Below, piece after piece: positions 17,725 through 28,150 of a stretch of 64,000 nt of DNA. The notes under the pieces are model-generated. The model searched no databases. It was given only the letters and a program-made list of their open reading frames with translations, and was not told the origin of the DNA. Position numbers and translations under genes: made by a program. This DNA comes from Affinundibacterium seohonense (lineage in GTDB: Bacteria > Pseudomonadota > Gammaproteobacteria > Burkholderiales > Burkholderiaceae_D), in NCBI RefSeq assembly GCF_014284305.1, contig NZ_JACOFW010000001.1, positions 62,001 through 126,000 of the forward strand. The letters are read 5' to 3'. Numbering within the stretch: position 1 is the first letter of the stretch; every line of letters begins with the position of its first letter.

Positions 17725-20058
17725 ATGACACAAACCTCCAACAACCTAGCCACCGAATCCTGGGCCATCGCTGATCTTCTGCGTGGCGACTTCAAACAAA
17801 GTCAGTATGGCCGCATCATTTTGCCGTTTTGCTTATTGCGCCGCTTAGAGTGCGTATTGGAAAGCAGTAAGGAAGCGGTACTTGCCGAGTACGAAAAGGT
17901 TCAGAAAATGAATCTGCCGGAAGAAGCGCAAGAGAAATTGTTATTGCGCGCCACTGGTGGTTTGAGTTTCTTCAATACCTCAAAGATGGATCTCTCCAAA
18001 TTGGGCGAAAGCGGTATCAAGGCCAACTTAGAAAGCTATATCCAAAGCTTCTCCAGAGATGCACGTGAGATTTTTGAATACTTCAATTTCGCTGAATTTA
18101 TCGGCCAATTGAACGATGCCAATTTGCTATACAAAGTCGTGCAAAAAATTCGCACTGTGGATTTAACGCCCAAAGCCGTTTCTAACCACGACATGGGCTT
18201 GGTGTTTGAAGAATTGATCCGTCGCTTCGCTGAAGGTTCGAACGAAACTGCGGGTGAACACTTCACCCCGCGTGACATCGTGCGTTTGACGACTTCGCTG
18301 GTGTTTATGGAAGACGACGAAGCGCTCACCAAGTCCGGAATTATTCGTACTATCTACGACCCTACCGCAGGTACGGGTGGCTTCTTGTCGGCGGGGATGG
18401 AATATGTGCATGAGCTCAACCCCAACGCCGTGATGCGCGCCTACGGTCAAGAATTGAATCCTGAAAGTTATGCCATCTGCAAAGCCGATATGCTGATCAA
18501 AGGCCAAGAAGTTGGTAATATCAAACTCGGCAATACACTCTCCAACGATCAGCTACACGCTACTAAGTTTGACTACATGCTCTCAAATCCACCATTCGGT
18601 GTGGATTGGAAGAAGATCGAGCAAGAAATCAGCGACGAACACAATCACAAAGGCTTTGACGGACGCTTCGGGGCGGGTTTGCCAAGGGTTTCCGATGGCT
18701 CTTTATTGTTCCTGCTGCATTTAATTAGTAAATTGCGCGATGCCAAAGATGGAGGTGGCCGTATCGGCATTATTTTGAATGGCTCCCCTTTGTTCACGGG
18801 CGGCGCAGGTTCGGGTGAATCAGAAATTCGCCGCTACATTTTGGAAGCCGATTTACTCGAAGCGATTGTCGCACTGCCGACCGATATGTTCTACAACACG
18901 GGCATCGCAACCTACGTTTGGGTGCTGTCGAATAAAAAAGCGCAAGAACGCAAAGGCCAAGTGCAGTTGATTAACGGCAGCAACCTCTGCGGCAAAATGC
19001 GTAAATCTTTGGGCAGCAAGCGCAATGAAATGAGTAGCGACGACATCGCCACTATCACTAAATGCTTCGGCAATTTTGAAGTGGTGGATGCACGTGAACT
19101 GGATAAGCCAGCAGAAGCAAAGAGCAATCGCGGTCGTCAAGCGGCTAATCCAAAATCAGAAACGGCTAAAACTTTCGCGGCTAAAATTTTCAAAACTCAC
19201 GAATTCGGCTATCGCCGAATCACCATAGAACGCCCCTTGCGCCAGTCTTACCAATTCTCAGACGAGCGTATCGCCACATTGCGTTATGAATCGGGGGCAT
19301 TGAACAGCATCACGCAATGGGCTTATGCCGAGTTCGCCAATTTACCTAACGCGATATGGAGCGATGCGCCTGACTGCGCTCGTTATGGCGATCTTAGCAG
19401 CCACGAAGACACAATCCGCCGTTACATCAAAATCCATTTTGCCGATCTCAAAGAAAAGCAAATCAAAGATCTGCTCGATCGCAGCACATGGACCAACGCC
19501 AAAGCCATCATGCTCAAAGCCAAAGCATTGCAAGCGCAGATCGGTAGTGCGCAATTTGATGACATGAATAGCTATGAAGATGCAGTCGCTAAAGCGGCCA
19601 AGGCCGCAGCAATCAGTCTCGACGCTAAAGACAAAAAAGCCATCGAGTCCGCAGTAAGCTGGAAAAACCCAGAAGCCCAAGCCGTCATCAAGAAAATCCA
19701 TAAAACGAAACCAGACCCCATCTATGGTCTGTTTGAAGTAGATGGCAAAACCATCGAATACAAAGCCGACGGTGATTTACGCGATTTTGAAAACGTCGCT
19801 CTCGACCCAAGTCGTAGCGTGAATAAAGTCAACGAGGCTTACTTCAAAAAAGAAGTGCAAGCACACGTGCCAGACGCGTGGATCGATGCAAGCAAGAAGG
19901 ATGACAAAGATCAACAAGTCGGCATCGTCGGTTACGATATTCCATTTAACCGCCATTTCTACCAATACCAACTACCACGCGATTTAGCCGAGATTGATGC
20001 CGATCTTGATGCTGTTAGTGCTGAAATCATGAAGCTGCTGCATGAGGTACATTCATGA
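17725..20058 (+). CDS. hsdM: Type I restriction-modification methyltransferase subunit
   Basis: N6-adenine DNA methyltransferase of a type I system; with HsdS it methylates the host recognition site. The N-terminal helical domain starts [36 protein letters not shown]. The SAM-binding motif is [13 protein letters not shown] (about 212-224) and the catalytic motif NPPFG (about 289-293). At 777 residues it belongs to the longer HsdM group; the extra C-terminal part (beyond about 500) is mixed helical with many Lys and Ala. It overlaps hsdS by 4 bp (ATGA). It appears intact. Confidence 0.95.
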   Translation: MTQTSNNLATESWAIADLLRGDFKQSQYGRIILPFCLLRRLECVLESSKEAVLAEYEKVQKMNLPEEAQEKLLLRATGGLSFFNTSKMDLSKLGESGIKANLESYIQSFSRDAREIFEYFNFAEFIGQLNDANLLYKVVQKIRTVDLTPKAVSNHDMGLVFEELIRRFAEGSNETAGEHFTPRDIVRLTTSLVFMEDDEALTKSGIIRTIYDPTAGTGGFLSAGMEYVHELNPNAVMRAYGQELNPESYAICKADMLIKGQEVGNIKLGNTLSNDQLHATKFDYMLSNPPFGVDWKKIEQEISDEHNHKGFDGRFGAGLPRVSDGSLLFLLHLISKLRDAKDGGGRIGIILNGSPLFTGGAGSGESEIRRYILEADLLEAIVALPTDMFYNTGIATYVWVLSNKKAQERKGQVQLINGSNLCGKMRKSLGSKRNEMSSDDIATITKCFGNFEVVDARELDKPAEAKSNRGRQAANPKSETAKTFAAKIFKTHEFGYRRITIERPLRQSYQFSDERIATLRYESGALNSITQWAYAEFANLPNAIWSDAPDCARYGDLSSHEDTIRRYIKIHFADLKEKQIKDLLDRSTWTNAKAIMLKAKALQAQIGSAQFDDMNSYEDAVAKAAKAAAISLDAKDKKAIESAVSWKNPEAQAVIKKIHKTKPDPIYGLFEVDGKTIEYKADGDLRDFENVALDPSRSVNKVNEAYFKKEVQAHVPDAWIDASKKDDKDQQVGIVGYDIPFNRHFYQYQLPRDLAEIDADLDAVSAEIMKLLHEVHS

Positions 20059-21416
20059 AATTTATCGAATACGGCACCTATTCAGATTGTATATTTCCTT
20101 TGATTGATAAAATACCGAGCCACTGGGAAGAGCAAAAGATCAAGTTTCAGTTAAATGGTTGCATTGCTGGGGGAACTCCTGATAGTGATAGCGAAGTTTA
20201 TTGGATAGAAAGTGGTAGGGGCACCCCATGGGTTGCTATAGCAGATATGACGAGATTCGATGTTATAACTGCGACTGAAAAGGATGTTACTGATCGCGGA
20301 ATAGCCTCAAAAGGGTTGCAGTTGGTTCCGAAAGGGACTCTGCTGTATTCAATTTTCGCGTCATTGGGAAAAGTGGCTGAGGCAGGAGTTGATCTGGTTA
20401 CTAACCAAGCCATACTCGCTTTAGTGCCAAAAGCGACGTTAAACAGAAAATACTTTAGTTACTGGTTGAAAAGCATTGAGCCCTATTTGATGTACTTCTG
20501 CACATCAAATACACAAAATAATCTGAATGCCGAGAAAGTAAGAAACCTGCCACTGTTCTTACCAAGCAATATTGAACAACAAAGAATCGCCAACTTCCTC
20601 GACCACGAAACCGCCAAGATCGATACCCAGATCGCGAAGCAGCAAGAGTTGATCAAGCTGCTGAAAGAAAAACGGCAGTCGGTGATTAGTCATGCCGTCA
20701 CCAAAGGCCTCAACCCCAACGCCCCCATGCGCGAATCCGGGGTAGAGTGGCTGGGTGAAGTACCTGAGAATTGGATGGTTTCAAAATTCAAATACTTGGT
20801 TGTTGAAAGTTCGGCTGGACCTTATGGATCATCTTTAACAAAATCGATGTATACCCATGCCGGTGTGCGGGTTTACGGCCAACAGCAAGTAATACCGGAT
20901 GATTTTACGATAGGTGATTATTATATTTCAGAGAGTAAATTTGAAACGATGCGGCGATATGAAGTTTTCCCTGAAGATGTTTTGATAAGTGTCATGGGAA
21001 CAGTTGGGAAAGTTGCAGTCGTTCCATATGGCGTTGAAAGAGGAGTAATTAATCCACGATTAGTAAAATATAGAGTCAATAAAAACAAAATTTTGCCTTT
21101 GTTTATTAAAGCATCAATATTGAGCGAAGTATGCCAATCACAACTTCAATTTTCTGCCCAAGGCTCAACCATGGATGGGCTAAATATGCAGATACTCGGT
21201 GAATTGCCAATTGCGTTTCCCACGTTGAATGATCAGGAAAAAATCTTAGAGGAAGTTTCAAAAGTTCAGTTGAAATTCTCTTTGTCATTGGATAGGGCTC
21301 AAAGAGCTGTGGATTTATTATCTGAACGCCGCACAGCCCTAATCTCCGCCGCCGTCACCGGAAAAATCGACGTACGCGATTGGCAGCCGCCCAACGATGC
21401 AGCCATCGCCGCCTGA
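20055..21416 (+). CDS. hsdS: Type I restriction-modification specificity subunit
   Basis: Recognises the bipartite DNA target for methylation and cleavage. It has two variable target-recognition domains (about residues 1-175 and 225-400), each followed by a conserved helical region. The first helical region reads [21 protein letters not shown] and [20 protein letters not shown], and the second ends [21 protein letters not shown]. The gene looks more AT-rich inside the target domains than in the helical parts, as expected for shuffled specificity modules. Starts within the hsdM stop; hsdR follows 41 bp later. Confidence 0.95.
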   Translation: MKFIEYGTYSDCIFPLIDKIPSHWEEQKIKFQLNGCIAGGTPDSDSEVYWIESGRGTPWVAIADMTRFDVITATEKDVTDRGIASKGLQLVPKGTLLYSIFASLGKVAEAGVDLVTNQAILALVPKATLNRKYFSYWLKSIEPYLMYFCTSNTQNNLNAEKVRNLPLFLPSNIEQQRIANFLDHETAKIDTQIAKQQELIKLLKEKRQSVISHAVTKGLNPNAPMRESGVEWLGEVPENWMVSKFKYLVVESSAGPYGSSLTKSMYTHAGVRVYGQQQVIPDDFTIGDYYISESKFETMRRYEVFPEDVLISVMGTVGKVAVVPYGVERGVINPRLVKYRVNKNKILPLFIKASILSEVCQSQLQFSAQGSTMDGLNMQILGELPIAFPTLNDQEKILEEVSKVQLKFSLSLDRAQRAVDLLSERRTALISAAVTGKIDVRDWQPPNDAAIAA

Positions 21417-21457
21417 TTCTGTTTAATTGATTGAAGCATCCTTCAGAGATTTGATTC

Positions 21458-24400
21458 ATGAGCAAAGCCAACGAACTCACCTTTCAAAACGACATGATCG
21501 CCCAGCTACAAGCCAATGGTTGGATGCTCGGTAAAGCCGAGCACTACAATCGCGAATTGGCTTTGTATCCCGAAGACGTGATCGGTTTTGTCAAAGACAC
21601 CCAAGACGAGCAATGGCAGAAATTTTGTGCTCTGTATCCGGTGCAGCCTGAGCAGAAGTTTTTGGAACGCTTGGCGCAACAGTTGAACAAGGCCGACCCC
21701 AATGCAGCGAATAAAGAAATGCGCACCTTTGGTACTTTGGGTGTCTTGCGACATGAATTGAAAGATCGTGGTACGCGTTTTTCGATGTGCCAGTTTGCGC
21801 CTGAGCATGATCTGAATCCTGATACCTTGGCGCGCTACAAGAAGAATCGTTTGCGGGTGGTGCCGGAAGTGACGTACAGCCCATGGGCGACGGCTGAGCA
21901 TTTGGCGGAAACGGGCGTCAAATCCAAAGAATGGCGTATTGATTTGGTCTTGTTCGTGAATGGCATTCCGGTCGCAACCTTGGAGCTGAAATCGGAATTT
22001 AAACAAGCGGTACATAATGCAATGCGCCAGTACCGCACCACGCGTTTGCCGGTGGACCCGGTTACTAAAAAGCCAGAGCCTTTGTTGACGTTTAAGCGTG
22101 GCGCACTCGTGCATTTTGCGGTGAGTCAGTATGAAGTGTATATGACCACACGTTTAGAGGGCGAAAGCACCTTCTTCTTACCGTTTAACAAAGGCACGCT
22201 TGATGGTGGTGCGGGTAATGATGCTCCTGTCGATGTGAACCAATACGCGACTGATTATTTGTGGAATGAAGTTTTAGTGCCCGACAATCTGCTCAAGATT
22301 TTGGGGCGCTATGTGCATTTGCAGATTGAAGATAAAGAAGACTGGGAAGGGCGCAAGTACAAGAAAGAAAGCCTGATCTTTCCGCGTTATCATCAATGGG
22401 ATGTGGTGAGTAAATTGTTGGCTGCTGCCAGAAGCGAAGGGCCAGGTCAAAAGTATTTGATACAACACAGCGCGGGTTCGGGTAAATCGAATTCGATCGC
22501 GTGGTCTGCGCATCAGCTTTCATCTTTGTATGATGCCAGTGGCAATAAGCTGTTTCATTCGGTGATTGTGGTCACCGACCGCACTGTGCTCGATGCGCAG
22601 TTGCAAGATACGATTGCGCAGTTTGAACAAACCGATGGCGTCGTTGGGCGTATCAATAACCAAGAAGGCGATGGTTCCAAATCAGAAAAACTTGCCAAAG
22701 CTTTGGAAGGCTCGCAGCCGATTATTATCGTCACCATACAAACCTTCCCGTTTGTGCTGCGTGCGATCGAAAATAGCGTCAGTCTGAAAGAGCGTAACTA
22801 CGCCATCATCGCGGACGAGGCCCATTCTTCACAAACAGGTTCCACCGCTCGCCAGCTCAAAGAAGTATTGATGGTCGATGGTACTGCAAGTGATGAAGAT
22901 GAACTCACCACGGATGATATTCTCGATGCAGCAGTTGCCTCGCGTCGCGCTTCACAAAATCTAACGTACCTTGCCTTCACCGCTACGCCAAAAACCAAAA
23001 CGCTAGAACTGTTTGGCCGCCTACCTAAGCCTGATGAGCCAGCCTCTAAGACCAATAAGCCAGAAGCCTTCCACGTCTACAGCATGCGCCAAGCGATAGA
23101 AGAAGGCTTTATTTTGGATGTGTTGAAGAACTACACCAATTACAAAGTCGCTTATAACTTGGCGATGAAAATGAAAGACTTTGATCAAGAGGTTGAAAGC
23201 AAGAAAGCCAAGGTCAAACTGAATCAATGGGTGCGTCTGCATGATCACAATATCAGCCAAAAAGTGATGGTGATCGTCGAGCATTTCAAAACGCATGTGA
23301 TGGGTTTGCTCGGTGGACAAGCGAAGGCGATGGTCGTGACAAGCTCACGCAAAGAAGCGGTGCGCTATAAACAGGCTTTCGACAAATACATCACCCAGCA
23401 AGGCTACCAAAAGATCCACGCGATGGTGGCGTTCTCGGGCGAGGTCGAATTCAGCGATAAAGATCCGAATTCGGATTTCTTAGTCGGCGCGAAATTCACC
23501 GAAACCAATATGAACCCTAATCTCAAAGGCCGCGACATGCGCAAAGCCTTTGATACCGACGATTACCAAGTGATGATCGTCGCGAATAAATTTCAAACAG
23601 GTTTTGACCAACCCAAGCTCTGCGCCATGTATGTGGACAAAAAGCTGGGTGGTGTTGAGTGCGTACAAACGCTGTCGCGCTTGAATCGCACTTATCCGGG
23701 CAAGGCAGAAACAGGCACTTTTGTACTCGACTTCTTCAACGAGCCACAAGAGATTTTAGACGCCTTTCAGCCGTACTTCCAAACGGCGGAGTTGGCTGAT
23801 GTATCCAACCCGAATTTGATTTTTGATCTATACGACAAACTGCGCGCCGCCGATATTTTTACGTGGACTGAAGTAGAGCAATTCTGTGAAGCTTTCTTTG
23901 TGAAAAGCAAAAGCAACGCCGCGATTGCAAACATCTGCAAACCCGCAGTAGAGCGCTGGCAGAAGCGATACAAGCACGCAGTCGATGCTTACAAACAAGC
24001 CAAAGAAATGTTTGAACGCACCAAAAAATTTAATGACGCCGTGTTACTCGCCAACGCCGAAAACAGCTTCAAAGACTGCAAAAAGGCAAAAGACGCGCTA
24101 GAGATTTTCAAGAAAGACCTCGGCACCTTTGTACGCTTCTACGAATTCATGTCGCAGATCGTCGATTACAACGACAAAGACCTAGAAAAGCTTAGCCTAT
24201 ACGCGCGCAACCTACGCCCTATGCTGCGCGAAACTGTGATCGATGAAGATGACATCGATTTGTCGAGTATCGTTCTCAGTCACTACCGTGTATCGAAAAT
24301 TCGCCAGCAGCATTTGGCGTTACAAGAGAACGCGGAAGAATACAAATTAGTCCCCGGAGATGAAGCAGGTACGGCAAAAGCCAAAGACAAACAAACTGAA

Positions 24401-24712
24401 TTCCTTTCGCAAATCGTGCATCGCTTAAACGAGCTGTTCATCACGGATCAACTCACTGAAAAAGATATGGTCAATTACGCCTATACGATCAGCGACAAGG
24501 TTAGGGAAAACAATATCGTGATGCAGCAGATTGAAAACAACAGCGCAGAGCAAGCCATGCTGGGTGATTTCTCACGCGCAGTGGACGATGCCATCTTAGA
24601 CAGCGGTGACGCGCATCAGAATCAGATGATGCAGTTATTGTCTGATCCTAAACGCGCGGCGGGGTTTGCTAAGGTGGTGTTTGATATTTTGACTGGGGTT
24701 TCGAATCGATAG
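21458..24712 (+). CDS. hsdR: Type I restriction endonuclease subunit
   Basis: Motor and nuclease subunit that translocates and cuts unmodified DNA. The PD-(D/E)XK nuclease core is in WRIDLVLFVNGIPVATLELK (Asp and ELK, about 166-185). The SF2 helicase motifs are HSAGSGKSNSIAW (about 339-351), ADEAHSSQTG and FTATPK, with motif VI in QTLSRLNRTYPGK. At 1084 residues the gene is full length with no frameshift. A remnant of a metallopeptidase gene follows directly. Confidence 0.96.
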   Translation: MSKANELTFQNDMIAQLQANGWMLGKAEHYNRELALYPEDVIGFVKDTQDEQWQKFCALYPVQPEQKFLERLAQQLNKADPNAANKEMRTFGTLGVLRHELKDRGTRFSMCQFAPEHDLNPDTLARYKKNRLRVVPEVTYSPWATAEHLAETGVKSKEWRIDLVLFVNGIPVATLELKSEFKQAVHNAMRQYRTTRLPVDPVTKKPEPLLTFKRGALVHFAVSQYEVYMTTRLEGESTFFLPFNKGTLDGGAGNDAPVDVNQYATDYLWNEVLVPDNLLKILGRYVHLQIEDKEDWEGRKYKKESLIFPRYHQWDVVSKLLAAARSEGPGQKYLIQHSAGSGKSNSIAWSAHQLSSLYDASGNKLFHSVIVVTDRTVLDAQLQDTIAQFEQTDGVVGRINNQEGDGSKSEKLAKALEGSQPIIIVTIQTFPFVLRAIENSVSLKERNYAIIADEAHSSQTGSTARQLKEVLMVDGTASDEDELTTDDILDAAVASRRASQNLTYLAFTATPKTKTLELFGRLPKPDEPASKTNKPEAFHVYSMRQAIEEGFILDVLKNYTNYKVAYNLAMKMKDFDQEVESKKAKVKLNQWVRLHDHNISQKVMVIVEHFKTHVMGLLGGQAKAMVVTSSRKEAVRYKQAFDKYITQQGYQKIHAMVAFSGEVEFSDKDPNSDFLVGAKFTETNMNPNLKGRDMRKAFDTDDYQVMIVANKFQTGFDQPKLCAMYVDKKLGGVECVQTLSRLNRTYPGKAETGTFVLDFFNEPQEILDAFQPYFQTAELADVSNPNLIFDLYDKLRAADIFTWTEVEQFCEAFFVKSKSNAAIANICKPAVERWQKRYKHAVDAYKQAKEMFERTKKFNDAVLLANAENSFKDCKKAKDALEIFKKDLGTFVRFYEFMSQIVDYNDKDLEKLSLYARNLRPMLRETVIDEDDIDLSSIVLSHYRVSKIRQQHLALQENAEEYKLVPGDEAGTAKAKDKQTEFLSQIVHRLNELFITDQLTEKDMVNYAYTISDKVRENNIVMQQIENNSAEQAMLGDFSRAVDDAILDSGDAHQNQMMQLLSDPKRAAGFAKVVFDILTGVSNR

Positions 24713-24720
24713 CTTCTACT

Positions 24721-24882
24721 TTGAAATATATCTCTTTTTGGAAACTCATCATGGTACCTAATCGCATTGTCGACTACGTGGTCGTGCATGAGTTATGCCA
24801 CCTCAAAAACAATGATCATTCACCTGCGTTTTTGAAGTCTTTTGAGCGGATTGTTCCGGACTATTTGGAATGCAAGGCTTAG
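24721..24882 (+). pseudogene. Remnant of a YgjP-like (DUF45) metallopeptidase gene
   Basis: The frame from 24721 reads KYISFWKLIMVPNRIVDYVV then VHELCHLKNNDHSPAFLKSF and stops at 24880-24882. HELCH is the zinc-binding HExxH motif, and the surrounding sequence matches the C-terminal part of DUF45/YgjP-type peptidases, which often follow hsdR. The N-terminal two thirds are missing and the C-terminus is cut short, so it is a deletion remnant. The ATG at 24751 could still express 43 residues, but nothing suggests function. Confidence 0.75.
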
Positions 24883-24949
24883 AGAGTTTGGGGTTGGGTT
24901 TGAGATTTGAATTGAAAATCAATGAGTGTCAAATAATGGGAAATTTTGA

Positions 24950-26656
24950 ATGAAAATCAGAAGACTAACAATCAAGAATTTTCGCGGTATTAAACAGTTA
25001 GATTGGAATTTACCTGTCGGAGATATTTTCTGTCTAATTGGTAAAGGTGATTCTTCTAAGTCAACTATTCTTGAAGCGATTAAGTACGTCTTCTTCCCCC
25101 AATGGAATTTGTCGCTGAACGACTCGGATTTTTATCAATGTAAAACCGATGCCCCCATTTTTATTGAAGTAACAATTGGTGCCCTGATTGAGGATTTTTG
25201 CTCACTGAATAAATATGGGCAATGGTTAAGGGGATGGAATGCTGCAACTGTGACCATTACCGATGAACCAGATGATCATCTTGAAAAGGTCTTGACCGTT
25301 CGCCTAACAATTGAAAAAGACCTGGAGCCAAAATGGATTGTTATTTGCGACCGAAACCCTGACGGTGTTCCTTTCAAGCAGGCAGACAGAACCAAAGTTA
25401 GTGTCAGCATGATCGGCGCATACAGTGAACGACAACTTTCATGGGCAACAGGGACGGCATTGGCCAAACTCACAGAAGCTCAAAGTTTGAATGAGCTTCT
25501 TGCTAATGCTTCCAGAACAGCTCGGACTTCTCTTGATGTTGATCGAGCAGTATCACTTAAGAATTTTGATGAAGCTGCAAAAAAAACTCAGGGGATAGCA
25601 AAGCTTCTGGGGGTTCCAGTTCTCGACACTTACAAATCTCACCTTGACCTTAATTCAATCAACCTCAAAATTGGTGGATTGGCACTCCATGATGGCGATA
25701 TTCCTCTACGGCAGCTAGGCTTGGGATCACGGCGAATGCTTCTCTGTGGTATTCAGCAGGTAGGACTTGAAGAAGGCCATATCACTTTGTTCGATGAGGT
25801 GGAATTCGGGTTAGAACCCCATCGAATTGCTCGCCTCATCAAGCATGTGAGAGAGGATAAGGTTGGACAGTATTTCTTGACGACTCATTCCCCTATAGTC
25901 CTGAGGGAATTTACCGTCAAAGAACTCTATATCGTCCACAACAAGGGAGGTGCTGTCAGGATTATTTCGGCCTCAGACAAAGCCCTCGAAGAACACGAAG
26001 TTCAAGGGAAAATCCGATCCAGTACAGAAGCCTTCTTAGCCAAGAAAGTTGTGGTGTGTGAAGGTGCTACCGAAGTGGGTTTTTTGCGAGGGCTAGATGA
26101 TCATCAGATGAGTAAAGGCAAAGATCCTTTCTCATTTCATGGGGTCGCACTTCTGAATGCTGCCAGTGGGAGCAAGGTAAAGAATATGGCAAAAGCACTG
26201 CATTCACTTTGTTATGAAGTTACCGTACTCGCTGATGCAGATGCTGATGATCAATTTTCCCAATCCGACATTGACGAACTAACCAAATTGGGAATTCCAG
26301 TTCAAGTCTGGAACGACAAACTTGCACTTGAAGAAAGAGCCATGATGGATTTGCCGTGGGCCAGCGTCTTGGTTAGTGTGAAGTTAGCACAAGATGAATT
26401 GGGTTTTCCTGCTTATGACCAAGTTCGTTCAAAGCTTGAAGAGGAGCTAGATAAGGATGTCGGAAAATGGAGTGAAAGTCCGAAGCTCAGAAAAGCCATT
26501 GGTAACGTGGCAAAAAAAGCAGGCTGGTTCAAAGACACAACTAGAGGCGATTTGTGGTTCAAGACAATCGCTCCAGCTTATGACGATGCTGGTTTCCTGA
26601 AAATGGATTTGGCTGCCAAACTGAACAAACTTTGGGCATGGGTGGAGCATGTCTGA
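24950..26656 (+). CDS. gajA: OLD-family ATPase/TOPRIM nuclease, Gabija GajA-like
   Basis: Predicted DNA-nicking effector of a Gabija-like anti-phage system. The N-terminal ABC-type ATPase starts MKIRRLTIKNFRGIKQLDW. Its P-loop is an unusual IGKGDSSKST (about 31-40; Ser where Gly normally precedes Lys). LGLGSRRMLL occupies the signature region, and the Walker B/D-loop is LFDEVEFGLEPHR (about 278-290) with TTHSPIVL. The TOPRIM domain begins near 365 (VVVCEGATEVGFLRGL) with acidic LADADADDQF near 427. At 568 residues it is close to GajA size. It overlaps the UvrD-like gene by 8 bp. The system call rests on architecture and pairing, not a search. Confidence 0.75.
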   Translation: MKIRRLTIKNFRGIKQLDWNLPVGDIFCLIGKGDSSKSTILEAIKYVFFPQWNLSLNDSDFYQCKTDAPIFIEVTIGALIEDFCSLNKYGQWLRGWNAATVTITDEPDDHLEKVLTVRLTIEKDLEPKWIVICDRNPDGVPFKQADRTKVSVSMIGAYSERQLSWATGTALAKLTEAQSLNELLANASRTARTSLDVDRAVSLKNFDEAAKKTQGIAKLLGVPVLDTYKSHLDLNSINLKIGGLALHDGDIPLRQLGLGSRRMLLCGIQQVGLEEGHITLFDEVEFGLEPHRIARLIKHVREDKVGQYFLTTHSPIVLREFTVKELYIVHNKGGAVRIISASDKALEEHEVQGKIRSSTEAFLAKKVVVCEGATEVGFLRGLDDHQMSKGKDPFSFHGVALLNAASGSKVKNMAKALHSLCYEVTVLADADADDQFSQSDIDELTKLGIPVQVWNDKLALEERAMMDLPWASVLVSVKLAQDELGFPAYDQVRSKLEEELDKDVGKWSESPKLRKAIGNVAKKAGWFKDTTRGDLWFKTIAPAYDDAGFLKMDLAAKLNKLWAWVEHV

Positions 26657-28085
26657 CAGTCTTCCCAATATACTTGCTGGTTGTTTGACGAAGGGCTACG
26701 TGATAGCCCCGGCAGGATTCGGGAAGACACACCTAATTGCTTTGGCGGTTAAGGAGGCGAACAGTCGACAACTTATTTTGACTCATACTTTTGCAGGTGT
26801 GAATTCCGTAAAAGCCAAAATGGTAGCGTTAAAAGTTCCTTCAGCCAATTACCAAGTCGACACGATTGCGAGTTGGGCTTTGCGTCTTTGCCTGGCATAT
26901 CCAAAAACGTCTGGATGGAAGGTAGACAGCCCAAATGACAAGCAATGGCACTTGCTTTATAAAACATGCCAAGACTTGCTTTCTAAAGACTTTATTCGAC
27001 ATGTTGTTACATCCACCTACAAAGGTATTTACGTCGATGAATATCAGGACTGTTCCAATCTTCAGCATGGACTTGTATGTGTCTTGGCAGAGATACTGCC
27101 ATGTCGGGTTTTGGGTGACCCGCTACAGGCTATTTTTGACTTCGCTGATAAACCCGTAGATTGGGCTGCCAGTATCTACCCTCATTTCAATTGTTTGGGG
27201 CAGCTTGAGACACCGTGGCGTTGGAACAAAGCAGGTGCCCCAGAACTTGGTGCTTGGTTGAATGCTGCACGAGCAACATTAGAAGCTGGAGATAAGATTG
27301 ATTTATCCGGAGCATTGCCCAAAGGAATAATCAAATACTGCGTTAATGCCAATTTCCTCCCAACTAAACAGTATTCTGTGCTTTGTGGTTTATTAAATCT
27401 TGATGAAACCGTGATTGCATTACATGGCGGAGATCAGCAATCCAAAAACAAGACTCATCTTCTCGCCCGTACTTTGGCAGGAAAATTTTCTTCTATTGAA
27501 GAAGTCGAAGGAAAAGCACTGTTCACTTTCATTAGAAAATTGGAGGCGGCGAAGAATGCGACATCGAAATTTTTGGCAGCATTAGAATTTGCAAAAAAGT
27601 GCATTACAGGGGTTGGCGAGGTTCTTGTAGCGAAAACGAAAAGAGGAGAAATAGCCAAAGCCATTAAGTCGACAAAGCCAATATTGATTCCTATCATGAA
27701 CTCAGCAAATCTTTTTCTCGTCGAACCATCAAGTAAAAATTTGAGAGATTTTCTTTATCTCATTATTAATCATTCTGATACACATGTTTATCGGCGAGAC
27801 TTACTCAATCGATTCATCAATGTTTTGAAAATTCATATTGATGGTGAGGCATCGTCCCTTGTTGAATCCGCAGAAGTATTTCAGAGAAAATTCAGACACG
27901 CCGGTAGACCAATTAGGCATACCAAACTTATCGGTACGACCTTGCTCGTGAAAGGGCTTGAATACGATCATGCGGTATTGCTGGAAGCTGATAAATTGGA
28001 TCAGAAAGAATTGTACGTTGCTATGACGAGAGGGGCAAAGTCACTAACCATAATCTGTACAAGTAATTTGATACCATGCAATTAG
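26649..28085 (+). CDS. gajB: UvrD-like SF1 helicase, Gabija GajB-like
   Basis: A 478-residue UvrD/REP-type protein. Walker A is APAGFGKTHLIAL (about 20-32), motif Ia is in LTHTFAGVNSVKAK, Walker B is VDEYQDCSN (about 128-136), motif III is in LGDPLQAIFDF, motif V is in TTLLVKGLEYDHAVLL and motif VI is ELYVAMTRGAKSL. In Gabija, GajB binds GajA and is thought to sense DNA ends and stimulate the nuclease. Its start lies within the end of the GajA-like gene, which indicates a two-gene unit of the expected order. Length agrees with GajB (about 490). Confidence 0.77.
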   Translation: MSDSLPNILAGCLTKGYVIAPAGFGKTHLIALAVKEANSRQLILTHTFAGVNSVKAKMVALKVPSANYQVDTIASWALRLCLAYPKTSGWKVDSPNDKQWHLLYKTCQDLLSKDFIRHVVTSTYKGIYVDEYQDCSNLQHGLVCVLAEILPCRVLGDPLQAIFDFADKPVDWAASIYPHFNCLGQLETPWRWNKAGAPELGAWLNAARATLEAGDKIDLSGALPKGIIKYCVNANFLPTKQYSVLCGLLNLDETVIALHGGDQQSKNKTHLLARTLAGKFSSIEEVEGKALFTFIRKLEAAKNATSKFLAALEFAKKCITGVGEVLVAKTKRGEIAKAIKSTKPILIPIMNSANLFLVEPSSKNLRDFLYLIINHSDTHVYRRDLLNRFINVLKIHIDGEASSLVESAEVFQRKFRHAGRPIRHTKLIGTTLLVKGLEYDHAVLLEADKLDQKELYVAMTRGAKSLTIICTSNLIPCN

Positions 28086-28150
28086 ATGTCTTATTGGATT
28101 TTTTGTGGTTTTTTGAGTCAGACCTAGTGTCTGTCATTTGTTAGATGTCG

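Noticed and set aside
21506-22114. 202-codon frame antisense to hsdR
   Set aside because: Lies fully inside a well-supported coding gene on the other strand and shows no motif or ribosome-binding site.
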